DNA of 64,000 nucleotides from Pedobacter sp. (GTDB taxonomy: Bacteria; Bacteroidota; Bacteroidia; Sphingobacteriales; Sphingobacteriaceae), in the NCBI RefSeq assembly GCF_031119335.1, contig NZ_JAVHXT010000004.1, positions 108,774 to 172,773 of the forward strand, in the 5' to 3' direction. This document shows positions 17,934-25,117 of the stretch, in pieces. The notes below the pieces were generated by a model. That model saw only the letters and a list, made by a program, of their open reading frames with translations. It was not told the origin of the DNA and did no database searches. A program made the translations under genes and the position numbers. How positions within the stretch are numbered: the first letter of the stretch is position 1; every line of letters begins with the position of its first letter.

Positions 17934-17963
17934 TTGATACTTTAAATGAAAAATGTATTTTTG
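17934..17963 (+). promoter_or_regulatory. Promoter of the TPR gene (decides its start)
   Basis: TTG at 17934-17936 and TATTTTTG at 17956-17963, with a 19-nt spacer. The -7 box overlaps codons downstream of the possible ATG at 17946, so translation most likely starts at 17988. Confidence 0.6.
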
Positions 17964-17987
17964 CAATCCTTTAATTTTAAACTACAA

Positions 17988-18656
17988 ATGTCTTCAACAG
18001 AGCAACAAACACCACAACCGATTAAAAAAGGTTCATTTATACAAGAAAACACTAAAAGTTTAGCATTTATTGCTGGAGCAATTGTTGTTTTAATTGGTAT
18101 TTTTATTTGGTATCAAGGCGTGTATCTAACCAACAGACAAGAAGAAGCAGCTAGCCAAATGTTCAAAGTAGAGCAATTTGTTGGAGTAGATTCATTGGCT
18201 AACAAAGCAATTAACGGCGAAGGTGGTTACCCAGGTCTTGAAAAAATTGCGGCAGAATACGAAAACACAAAATCAGCTAACTTAGCTAATTTATATCTAG
18301 GTGGTATCTATTTACGCAAAGGCGAGTACAAAAAAGCAGTTGATGCGTTAAGCAAATACAGTGCAACAGGTAGCCCGGTAGCAGATCCTTTGGCTTTAGG
18401 TCTATTAGGAGATGCTTACAGCGAATTAAAAGATTACAAACAAGCTTCAACTTATTACAAGAAAGCTATCGACAAATCTACTAACAAGTTCACCTCTCCA
18501 ATGTTTCTTAAGAAATTAGGATTAGTAAACGAAACTTTGAAAGATTTTAAAGGTGCAGAAGAAGCTTACACTAAAATAAAAACTCAGTTCCCTGAAAGTC
18601 AAGAAGCTCAAATGATCGACTCTTATATTGCTAGAGTTGGTGCACAAGCAAAATAA
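17988..18656 (+). CDS. TPR-repeat membrane protein (YfgM-like)
   Basis: The 222-residue protein has a short cytoplasmic N-terminus, one membrane helix (about residues 28-48, LAFIAGAIVVLIGIFIWYQG) and a soluble region with three or so TPR motifs (ANLYLGGIYLRKGEYKKAVDAL, LLGDAYSELKDYKQASTYYKKA). This is the architecture of YfgM, an inner-membrane protein that works with PpiD/SecYEG. ATG 17988 is chosen because the promoter overlaps the longer frame. A terminator follows. Confidence 0.85.
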   Translation: MSSTEQQTPQPIKKGSFIQENTKSLAFIAGAIVVLIGIFIWYQGVYLTNRQEEAASQMFKVEQFVGVDSLANKAINGEGGYPGLEKIAAEYENTKSANLANLYLGGIYLRKGEYKKAVDALSKYSATGSPVADPLALGLLGDAYSELKDYKQASTYYKKAIDKSTNKFTSPMFLKKLGLVNETLKDFKGAEEAYTKIKTQFPESQEAQMIDSYIARVGAQAK

Positions 18657-18675
18657 TTTTCCGCAAAGCGGATGG

Positions 18676-18702
18676 AAGCCTCGAAGAAATTCGGGGCTTT
18701 TT
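18676..18702 (+). terminator. Terminator after the TPR gene
   Basis: AAGCCTCGAA / TTCGGGGCTT (10 bp, one T-G pair), loop GAAA, T-rich tail. Confidence 0.85.
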
Positions 18703-18717
18703 CGTATAAAAAGGTAA

Positions 18718-18737
18718 GGGCGAAAAATTTTTCGCCC
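18718..18737. repeat. 20-bp palindrome GGGCGAAAAATTTTTCGCCC, copy 1
   Basis: A perfect palindrome directly upstream of the ribH -7 box and followed by CAACA. Variants occur at 42381-42400 and 57869-57888, also upstream of genes. Confidence 0.75.
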
Positions 18738-18752
18738 CAACAAGTAAAAATA

Positions 18753-18760
18753 TATCTTTG
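18753..18760 (+). promoter_or_regulatory. -7 box of ribH, 4 nt from the ATG
   Basis: TATCTTTG (TAnnTTTG) followed by CACT and the ATG at 18765. It marks 18765 as the start and suggests a leaderless mRNA. Confidence 0.55.
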
Positions 18761-18764
18761 CACT

Positions 18765-19256
18765 ATGGCAACACACCTTAAAAATCTTTCAGACTTTTCA
18801 CATACTACTATTCCATCTGGCAAAGGCTACAAAATAGCTATCGTTGTGGCAGAGTGGAATGCAAAAATAACAGGCGCACTTTATCAAGGTGCTTTTGATA
18901 CGTTGATTAAACACAATGTTGATGAAAGCGATATCCTTTCATTAAGCGTACCAGGCACATTTGAACTTACTGGCGCAGCAGACATCCTCCTTAATAAAAG
19001 AAAAGACATTGATGCCGTAATTTGCATTGGCTGTGTAATACAAGGCGACACCAAACACTTCGATTTTATTTGTGAAGCAGCTGCTCAAGGTATTACCAAC
19101 GTAGGTATTAAGTATAGCAAACCTGTAATTTTTGGTGTATTAACCACCAACGATGAGCAGCAAGCTATTGACAGAGCTGGCGGCAAACACGGCAATAAAG
19201 GAGATGAAGCTGCGATTACCGCACTAAAAATGGTAGAATATTCGTTAAACCTGTGA
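18765..19256 (+). CDS. ribH: 6,7-dimethyl-8-ribityllumazine synthase
   Basis: Penultimate step of riboflavin synthesis: condenses 5-amino-6-ribitylaminouracil with 3,4-dihydroxy-2-butanone 4-phosphate. The 163-residue protein shows VVAEWNAKITGALYQGA, SVPGTFELTGAA, AVICIGCVIQGDTKHFDFICEA (catalytic His in the TKHFD loop) and PVIFGVLTTNDEQQAIDRAGGKHGNKG. A longer frame from 18672 runs through the upstream terminator and promoter, so ATG 18765 is preferred. No FMN riboswitch is visible. Confidence 0.95.
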   Translation: MATHLKNLSDFSHTTIPSGKGYKIAIVVAEWNAKITGALYQGAFDTLIKHNVDESDILSLSVPGTFELTGAADILLNKRKDIDAVICIGCVIQGDTKHFDFICEAAAQGITNVGIKYSKPVIFGVLTTNDEQQAIDRAGGKHGNKGDEAAITALKMVEYSLNL

Positions 19257-19366
19257 CTATATTAAAAATTCATAAAGGCTTCTCAGTAATTAAGCCGCTT
19301 TAAAACTTAAATTTAATATTTGATTTTTAGGTTTTTTCGGTACTTTAGTGGTTCAAAATCAGAAAA

Positions 19367-19489
19367 ATGAAGAAAATAGCTATTCTATTGTTATTTGCGT
19401 TCTGCGCTATTGCAGTATTAGAATCATGCTCTAACCGTCTATGTCCTGCTTACGGCTCTTACCCAGAAGCAAAAGGAAGAAGAAGGTAA
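19367..19489 (+). CDS. Very small putative lipoprotein
   Basis: A 40-residue frame: MKKIAILLLFAFCAIAVLES followed by CSNRLCPAYGSYPEAKGRRR. It has a signal-like hydrophobic segment, a cysteine in a lipobox-like setting (LESC) and a basic tail. Its stop is 1 nt before the ytxJ start, so cotranscription is likely. Similar tiny lipoproteins containing CPAY accompany ytxJ-type genes in relatives, from memory. Confidence 0.6.
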   Translation: MKKIAILLLFAFCAIAVLESCSNRLCPAYGSYPEAKGRRR

Positions 19490-19490
19490 T

Positions 19491-19826
19491 ATGAGTAATT
19501 GGACCGATTTAAAAGAAATTCCCCAAATTGATAGCATTAAGGCAAGCAATGGCTACAGTGTAATTTTTAAACACAGTACGCGTTGCTCTGTTAGTGCAAT
19601 GGCAAAAAGAAGTTTTGAGAGAGATTGGAATGTGATTCCTTCCGAAGTCAAGTTCTATTTTTTAGACCTTATTAGCCATCGCGACGTTTCTGCCTATATT
19701 GCTGAAGTTTTTAAAGTACATCACGAATCACCTCAATTATTATTAGTTAAAGATGGTGAGTGCCTTTTAGATGCTTCACATGGTGATATCTCTGCTGATG
19801 AAGTGGCAGAAGTAATGGGTGCTTAA
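19491..19826 (+). CDS. ytxJ: Bacillithiol-system redox-active protein YtxJ-like
   Basis: The 111-residue thioredoxin-fold protein has the monothiol motif FKHSTRCSVSAMAKRSFE (active Cys about residue 28) in place of a CxxC, as in YtxJ/BrxC, which reduces bacillithiolated proteins. ISHRDVSAYIAEVFKVHHESPQLLLVKDG is the rest of the fold, including the cis-Pro loop. Cytoplasmic. It implies that the organism makes bacillithiol. Confidence 0.88.
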   Translation: MSNWTDLKEIPQIDSIKASNGYSVIFKHSTRCSVSAMAKRSFERDWNVIPSEVKFYFLDLISHRDVSAYIAEVFKVHHESPQLLLVKDGECLLDASHGDISADEVAEVMGA

Positions 19827-19874
19827 GGATACTTAAGAAAAGTAAACGTCTTATTCACTTATTTCTAAAACATA

Positions 19875-19906
19875 AAAAGCTCCGAATCTAATAATCCGGA
19901 GCTTTT
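19875..19906. terminator. Bidirectional terminator between ytxJ and mqo
   Basis: AAAAGCTCCG / CGGAGCTTTT, an exact 10-bp stem with A and T tracts on either side, between convergent genes. Confidence 0.85.
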
Positions 19907-19928
19907 CTGTTATAAGGTGCAACTGGGA

Positions 19929-21446
19929 CTAAGCTATTACCTCTTCATTTAATTTTAACGCTGCAGATGTACGTTGACGAACTTCTTGACACAACTCATC
20001 ATCTTCGGCCAACTTCTGCCCAAAACTAGGTATCATTTCCCTGATCTTACTTTGCCAATCTGCAGTTTGCATTTCTTTTTTAAAGCATCTGTTCATCAGT
20101 TCTATCATGATAGAAACAGCGGTAGATGCACCTGGTGAAGCACCCAATAAAGCCGCAATAGAACCATCGCCAGCACTTACTACTTCAGTACCAAACTCTA
20201 AAATACCACCACCGCTTGGCTTCTTTTTAATTACTTGTACACGCTGACCGGCAATTTCCAATTCCCAATCTTTAATATCCGCATTTGGCATATATTCTTT
20301 CAAAGCAGCAAACCTATCTTCTGGAGATTGACGCACTTGCTCTATCAAGTATTTTGTTAAATCGATGCTTTTTAAGCCTGCCGAAATCATTGGGCGGATA
20401 TTGCTCAATTTAATAGAAGCAGCTAAATCAAAATAAGAGCCGTTCTTTAAAAACTTGGTAGAAAAACCAGCATAAGGCCCAAACAACAAAGCTTGTTTGC
20501 CGTTGATGATCCTTGTATCTAAATGAGGCACCGACATTGGCGGAGCACCAACAGCCGCCTTACCGTACACCTTTGCATGGTGACGAGCAATCACTTCTTC
20601 GTTGGTACATTTTAGCCATTGTCCGCTAACTGGGAAACCACCAAAACCTTTACCTTCTTTAATGTTAGCTTTCTCTAACAACAATAAAGAACCACCACCA
20701 GCTCCAATAAATACAAATTTCGCTAAGCGTTTTTTCTTCTTGCCACTATCAAGGTTTTTTACCTTAATTTCCCAGCTGCCATCATCCTGCTTATTCAAAT
20801 CACGAATTTCATGATGGAAATGAAGCGCCACTTTATCTTGCTTAGCCAAATAGTTAAACATCTCTCTGGTTAACGAACCGAAGTTTACGTCTGTTCCCAA
20901 GTCAACTTTTGTAGCAGCAATAGGTTGTTTGTCATCTCTCCCCTCCATCACCAAAGGAATCCACTCATTAATTTCTGATGGATTTTCGCTATACTGCATT
21001 TCAGCAAATAAATTACACGATTTTAAGTTAGTGTAGCGGGTTTTAAGATATTCTACGTTCTTTTCTCCCCATACAAAGCTTAAATGTGGAATATTTCTGA
21101 TAAAAGAAGCTGGATCTTTTAAAATCCCTTTATCCAACAAATAAGTCCAAAACTGTTTAGAAACCTCAAATGATTCTGCAATGGAAACAGCTTTCTTGAC
21201 ATCTACCGTTCCGTTAGCTTTTTGCGGCGTGTAATTTAACTCACAAAATGCCGAGTGTCCAGTTCCGGCGTTGTTCCAAGCGTCAGAACTTTCTGCGGCG
21301 GCTACATCTAGTCGCTCGTAAATTTCGATGCTTAAATTAGGGTTAAGCTCTTTGAGCAACACGCCAAGCGTTGCACTCATGATACCCGCACCAATTAAAA
21401 TAACATCTGCGTCGGTTTCAACAACCGTCTTTTTTTTTCTACTCAT
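19929..21446 (-). CDS. mqo: Malate:quinone oxidoreductase
   Basis: FAD-dependent, membrane-associated oxidation of malate to oxaloacetate with electrons passed to quinone. The 505-residue protein has the dinucleotide-binding motif DVILIGAGIMSATLGVLLKEL (near residue 14), SSDAWNNAGTGHSAFCELNYTP, GTDVNFGSLTREM, FIGAGGGSLLLLEKA, FPVSGQWLKC and GSIAALLGASPGASTAVSIM, all Mqo hallmarks. Length is standard. Confidence 0.95.
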   Translation of the reverse strand: MSRKKKTVVETDADVILIGAGIMSATLGVLLKELNPNLSIEIYERLDVAAAESSDAWNNAGTGHSAFCELNYTPQKANGTVDVKKAVSIAESFEVSKQFWTYLLDKGILKDPASFIRNIPHLSFVWGEKNVEYLKTRYTNLKSCNLFAEMQYSENPSEINEWIPLVMEGRDDKQPIAATKVDLGTDVNFGSLTREMFNYLAKQDKVALHFHHEIRDLNKQDDGSWEIKVKNLDSGKKKKRLAKFVFIGAGGGSLLLLEKANIKEGKGFGGFPVSGQWLKCTNEEVIARHHAKVYGKAAVGAPPMSVPHLDTRIINGKQALLFGPYAGFSTKFLKNGSYFDLAASIKLSNIRPMISAGLKSIDLTKYLIEQVRQSPEDRFAALKEYMPNADIKDWELEIAGQRVQVIKKKPSGGGILEFGTEVVSAGDGSIAALLGASPGASTAVSIMIELMNRCFKKEMQTADWQSKIREMIPSFGQKLAEDDELCQEVRQRTSAALKLNEEVIA

Positions 21447-21497
21447 TTTATAAAACCAAATATAAAATCCTACAATTTAACTCGCAGGCGATGAAAC

Positions 21498-21902
21498 TCA
21501 ATAATTAAAGGTTATTTCCTGCTTAATATCGGGATGCAAGCTAAATGCCACTGGGCAAGTTTTAGCAGACCTTTCGATAATAGCCTTTTCCTTTTCGGTA
21601 TAATTATTTGTTGGAAATTGAAGACTAACAATGATCTCACTTACCCTACGTGGATTTTCGGCCATTACCTTAGTAATTTCGGCTGTTGTGCCATCAATAT
21701 TAAAACTATGATTTTTAGCCGCAATGCCTACAATAGTCAACATGCAATTACCTAATGATGTTGCTAGTAAATCTGTTGGTGAAAATGCCTCTCCTTTACC
21801 CTGATTATCTGTTGGGGCGTCGGTAATAATTTCACTACCCGATTTGAGGTGAATGGATGTAGTCCTCAAATCTCCAGTATAGGTAATTTTAGATGTAGAC
21901 AT
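21498..21902 (-). CDS. OsmC-family peroxiredoxin-like protein
   Basis: The 134-residue protein shows the OsmC/Ohr fold: FSPTDLLATSLGNCMLTIVGIAAKNH with the first reactive cysteine (about residue 53) and SAKTCPVAFSLHPDI with the second (about residue 117). These cysteines reduce organic hydroperoxides. A -7 box TAAATTTG lies 14 nt upstream on the minus strand. Confidence 0.9.
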   Translation of the reverse strand: MSTSKITYTGDLRTTSIHLKSGSEIITDAPTDNQGKGEAFSPTDLLATSLGNCMLTIVGIAAKNHSFNIDGTTAEITKVMAENPRRVSEIIVSLQFPTNNYTEKEKAIIERSAKTCPVAFSLHPDIKQEITFNY

Positions 21903-22074
21903 AGCTTAAATTTTCGCAAATTTAACGCTTAAAATCAAATTATTATGCAATAAAATTGAAGTTTCATTATCGGTTTTACAATTTGACCACAAAAGAATTA
22001 TTCATTCTTCGTTTTTCCAGAAAAAACCTTTATCATTTTACAAAAACGACAAGTGTCGAAGTATTATTTTTCCA

Positions 22075-22971
22075 CTAAAAAGGGGGGTTAATAGCAACAG
22101 TACTATTTGACCTGTAAATAGATGGCGAAATTCCGGTATATTTCTTAAAAAACTTCCCAAAAAAAGATTGGTCACTAAATCTCAATTCATCAGCAACTTG
22201 CGCAACATTCATTACATGAGAAGAGAGTAACACCTTGGCTTCATTGATAATCATTTCGTCGATAACTTCGCCAGCCGTTTTTCCGGTTACTTGCTTTACC
22301 ACTTGCGATAAATGTCTAGAAGTTACAAAAAGTTCTTTTGCGTAATGCTGAACTCGTTTTTCTTGCTTAAAATTATCACTCAGTAAATTCAAGAAATTAG
22401 TAGTCAATTCTTCTTGCCTATTCAGCTTAATTGGGATAAAAACACGGTATTTACTATAAACAATCAGTACTTCGTAAAGCACTGAAATAAAGCTATGGCG
22501 AATAACATCTTTAAAATGTGGTGTAGCCGCAGGCAGGTTAATTTTCTTTTTTAAAGACCGAAGTGAGAAAACCATATCCTCAAATTCATCATCATTTAAA
22601 GAAAATTTGTGTACCAAGTCTGATGAAAATAAATGTACAATCTCTGCTCCGTTAAGAAAAACACCTTGTTCTTTCAGATATTCCTTCTTAAAACCCATGC
22701 TGATAAACTCCAAATCGTCAGACATTTCATGCAATTCGCACAAGCTTCCAGGCGTAACCAAATACACATCTTTAGCCTTCATGGTGTTTTTCACGAAGTT
22801 ATTCTGAAACACCAGCGAACCTTTTTGCACCACAATTACTGCAAATGAATTAGACCTAAAAGGCTCATTGAATATCATTAAAGGAATAATTTCGGCACTG
22901 GTAAGCACGTTCATTTTGCCACCATTTACCAAATCCTTTTCCATGCATCGCTGCTCTATCATGTTATTCAT
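22075..22971 (-). CDS. AraC-family transcriptional regulator
   Basis: The 298-residue protein has an N-terminal sensor domain with a cupin-like run (VQKGSLVFQNNFVKNTMKAKDVYLVTPG). The C-terminal double helix-turn-helix (about 195-290) contains HYAKELFVTSRHLSQVVKQVTGKTAGEVIDEMIINEAK and VADELRFSDQSFFGKFFKKYTGISPSIYR. The second M at residue 4 is an alternative start. No adjacent target is obvious; osmC downstream on the same strand is the nearest candidate. Confidence 0.88.
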   Translation of the reverse strand: MNNMIEQRCMEKDLVNGGKMNVLTSAEIIPLMIFNEPFRSNSFAVIVVQKGSLVFQNNFVKNTMKAKDVYLVTPGSLCELHEMSDDLEFISMGFKKEYLKEQGVFLNGAEIVHLFSSDLVHKFSLNDDEFEDMVFSLRSLKKKINLPAATPHFKDVIRHSFISVLYEVLIVYSKYRVFIPIKLNRQEELTTNFLNLLSDNFKQEKRVQHYAKELFVTSRHLSQVVKQVTGKTAGEVIDEMIINEAKVLLSSHVMNVAQVADELRFSDQSFFGKFFKKYTGISPSIYRSNSTVAINPPF

Positions 22972-23098
22972 TTTAGAAAATGTTTAATTGTGATATACAC
23001 GGTGCAAAGGTCGTCATCCAGATGGAAAAAAGTAACAATATTTGATTTTATCTACTTTAATGACACCGCGTTAACAAGTTGGAGATAGTACTTTCAAC

Positions 23099-23821
23099 TT
23101 ATCTACTTAAAATCTTCTTGGTTACAAATTCATTAAAAAAGAATTCCCTATAAATATTTCCAATGGGGATTTCATTTTTACCGATGTAAACAGTGTTATT
23201 ATCTACAGAGTCAATATGTTTTGCATTGATGATGTAAGATTTGCTTACCCTAACAAACATGTTTTTTGGCAATTGGTCGTGAATGGTTTTAATATTCATT
23301 GCCGTAATTACTTTTTGGGTATCGGTATGCACTACTACATAATCCTTTAAACCTTCTATAAAAAGAATATTATCGAAATAAACCTTAAATATCTTCCTAT
23401 CTGCTTTTACAAAGAAGTAATCGTTGGTAATGGTTTCAATGTTATTGCTCGTATAATCTGCGGCAAATAATTTGTAGTAAGTCTGTGCCTTTTCTACTGC
23501 CTTTTGAAACCGTTCTAACCTTACAGGCTTTATCAGATAATCAATCGCATCAACTTCGTAACTATCCGTAGCAAATTCAGAAAAAGCCGTAGTAAAAACT
23601 ACAAAAGTTTCTTTTGGGATAGTTCTGGCAAATTCAATTCCGTTAGTTCCCGGCATTTGTATGTCGAGAAAAACTAAATCAACTGCGCTGTCTAATAAAA
23701 ATTCTGAGGCAGCATCGGGATTGTTGAAAGACCCGATTAAATTTAAATTCCCTGTTTGGTCCACCAGCATCGCGATGGCCTCTCTTGCCAAAGGTTCGTC
23801 GTCTACAATAATACAGTTCAT
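23099..23821 (-). CDS. LytTR-family response regulator
   Basis: A receiver domain (1-120) with phosphoacceptor Asp53 in LVFLDIQMPG and acidic DDE at 7-9 is followed by a LytTR DNA-binding domain (about 140-238; FVKADRKIFKVYFDNILFIEGLKDYVVVHT, MFVRVSKSYIINAKHIDSV). The gene overlaps its kinase by 4 nt. It is likely to act on direct repeats in the divergent intergenic region at 24895-24925. Confidence 0.93.
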   Translation of the reverse strand: MNCIIVDDEPLAREAIAMLVDQTGNLNLIGSFNNPDAASEFLLDSAVDLVFLDIQMPGTNGIEFARTIPKETFVVFTTAFSEFATDSYEVDAIDYLIKPVRLERFQKAVEKAQTYYKLFAADYTSNNIETITNDYFFVKADRKIFKVYFDNILFIEGLKDYVVVHTDTQKVITAMNIKTIHDQLPKNMFVRVSKSYIINAKHIDSVDNNTVYIGKNEIPIGNIYREFFFNEFVTKKILSR

Positions 23822-24837
23822 AGCTTCAAAGTTAATGTAATGCTATAAGTTTCGGGTTTATCCTCAATTTCTAATTGGTGTGCGTGCGGAAAAAGCAATT
23901 CTAATCTACGTTTTATATTCGCTAATCCTAACCCACCGTTGGCATTTACAGCTTTTGTAGTTGGCTTTGAGTTTACGCATTTGAAGAAAAGTTCATCATG
24001 GCTAACGTCAAAAAACAAATTTACATAAGATGACTTTGTCGCGTCATTATTATGTTTTACTGCATTTTCTACAAAAGAGATAAACAGCAAAGGTGGAATT
24101 TGTACACCACTCAAATTGCCTTCTTTCGAGATTACAAAGTCGAAACTATCCCTACGCACCTTTTCTAAGTTTAAAAAGTCTTCCAAAAAATGGATGTCGG
24201 AAGTCAGCAAAACCTTGTCTCTTGCACTGTCATACAACTGATAACGAAGCAAATCGCTCAATTTCATTAACACTTGCGATGCCTTTTCGGGGTCTTTTTT
24301 GGTCAGCACATTAGCGTTGTTCAGCATATTGAACAGAAAATGCGGATTGATTTGGTTCTTCAACTGCTCTAATTCGGCAACTGTTTTCGATTTTTCTAGC
24401 TCATAAATCAATTGCTTATCAACTATCCATTTTTGGAATAACTTGATGGATGAAGAAGCGCAGACCAGTACAATGATAAGTGATGCAAAAAGCGGAATAT
24501 TTAATCCATTTTCATCGGTTTCTAAATCGAAAATATAAACTGCTAACGAATAAATTTTTGCCGATAGCGCAATAATTCCCAGGATAGAAAGACAATACAA
24601 AATGTATTTGTTTTTAAACAACAATTTTGGCACCAGCAGGTACATATTAACATAAAACAGCAGCAGAAAAAGCAGCAAAGTTAGCGCTGGCGCCGTAACT
24701 TCTGGCCCACTATTCAATAACACTGCACTAAAAGAGACTATTAATAACAAGTGCCTATATATTCTGTATTTAGATGAAATCAAGAATTGAAGCGCCCAGT
24801 TTTCGTTATGAAGTTGATTGTGTAGATTTTCACTCAT
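23818..24837 (-). CDS. LytS/YehU-type sensor histidine kinase
   Basis: The 339-residue membrane kinase has four hydrophobic helices (about 28-45, 50-70, 78-105, 115-130), then the His_kinase domain with NQINPHFLFNMLN (phospho-acceptor His166) and an ATPase domain (PPLLFISFVENAVKHN, GGLGLANIKRRLELL). No separate periplasmic sensor domain is present. It pairs with the LytTR regulator and is divergent from a TonB receptor gene. Confidence 0.93.
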   Translation of the reverse strand: MSENLHNQLHNENWALQFLISSKYRIYRHLLLIVSFSAVLLNSGPEVTAPALTLLLFLLLFYVNMYLLVPKLLFKNKYILYCLSILGIIALSAKIYSLAVYIFDLETDENGLNIPLFASLIIVLVCASSSIKLFQKWIVDKQLIYELEKSKTVAELEQLKNQINPHFLFNMLNNANVLTKKDPEKASQVLMKLSDLLRYQLYDSARDKVLLTSDIHFLEDFLNLEKVRRDSFDFVISKEGNLSGVQIPPLLFISFVENAVKHNNDATKSSYVNLFFDVSHDELFFKCVNSKPTTKAVNANGGLGLANIKRRLELLFPHAHQLEIEDKPETYSITLTLKL

Positions 24838-24894
24838 TTTGTAATCATATTACGTAAACAAATGTAAAATATTAAACAACGGACAGATTATATA

Positions 24895-24925
24895 TTATAC
24901 GAAAGCACTTCGTTTTTATACGAAA
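24895..24925. promoter_or_regulatory. Direct repeat, candidate LytTR operator
   Basis: TTATACGAAA occurs at 24895-24904 and again at 24916-24925, a 21-bp period (two helical turns). A reversed half-site CGTATTTC follows near 24934. The site lies between the divergent LytS/LytTR operon and the TonB receptor gene. Paired direct repeats at this spacing are how LytTR regulators bind. Confidence 0.5.
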
Positions 24926-25117
24926 ACAAAACTCGTATTTCATCTAAAACATATATAAGAACCAACTTTATTCTCAACTAAAGCTTAAACCCTAAAAACT
25001 TTAGTAGTCGTCAAATACATTTTGATATAAAAATCAATCCCTTTGGTATAAATCGAAAAATGGAAATACCTTAAAAATATAGTTTAGCTCTCAATTGGAA
25101 CAAATTAAAATTTTCAA

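Noticed and set aside
18657..18764. FMN riboswitch upstream of ribH
   Set aside because: The gap is only about 100 nt and is filled by a terminator, a palindrome and the -7 box; no conserved RFN segments.
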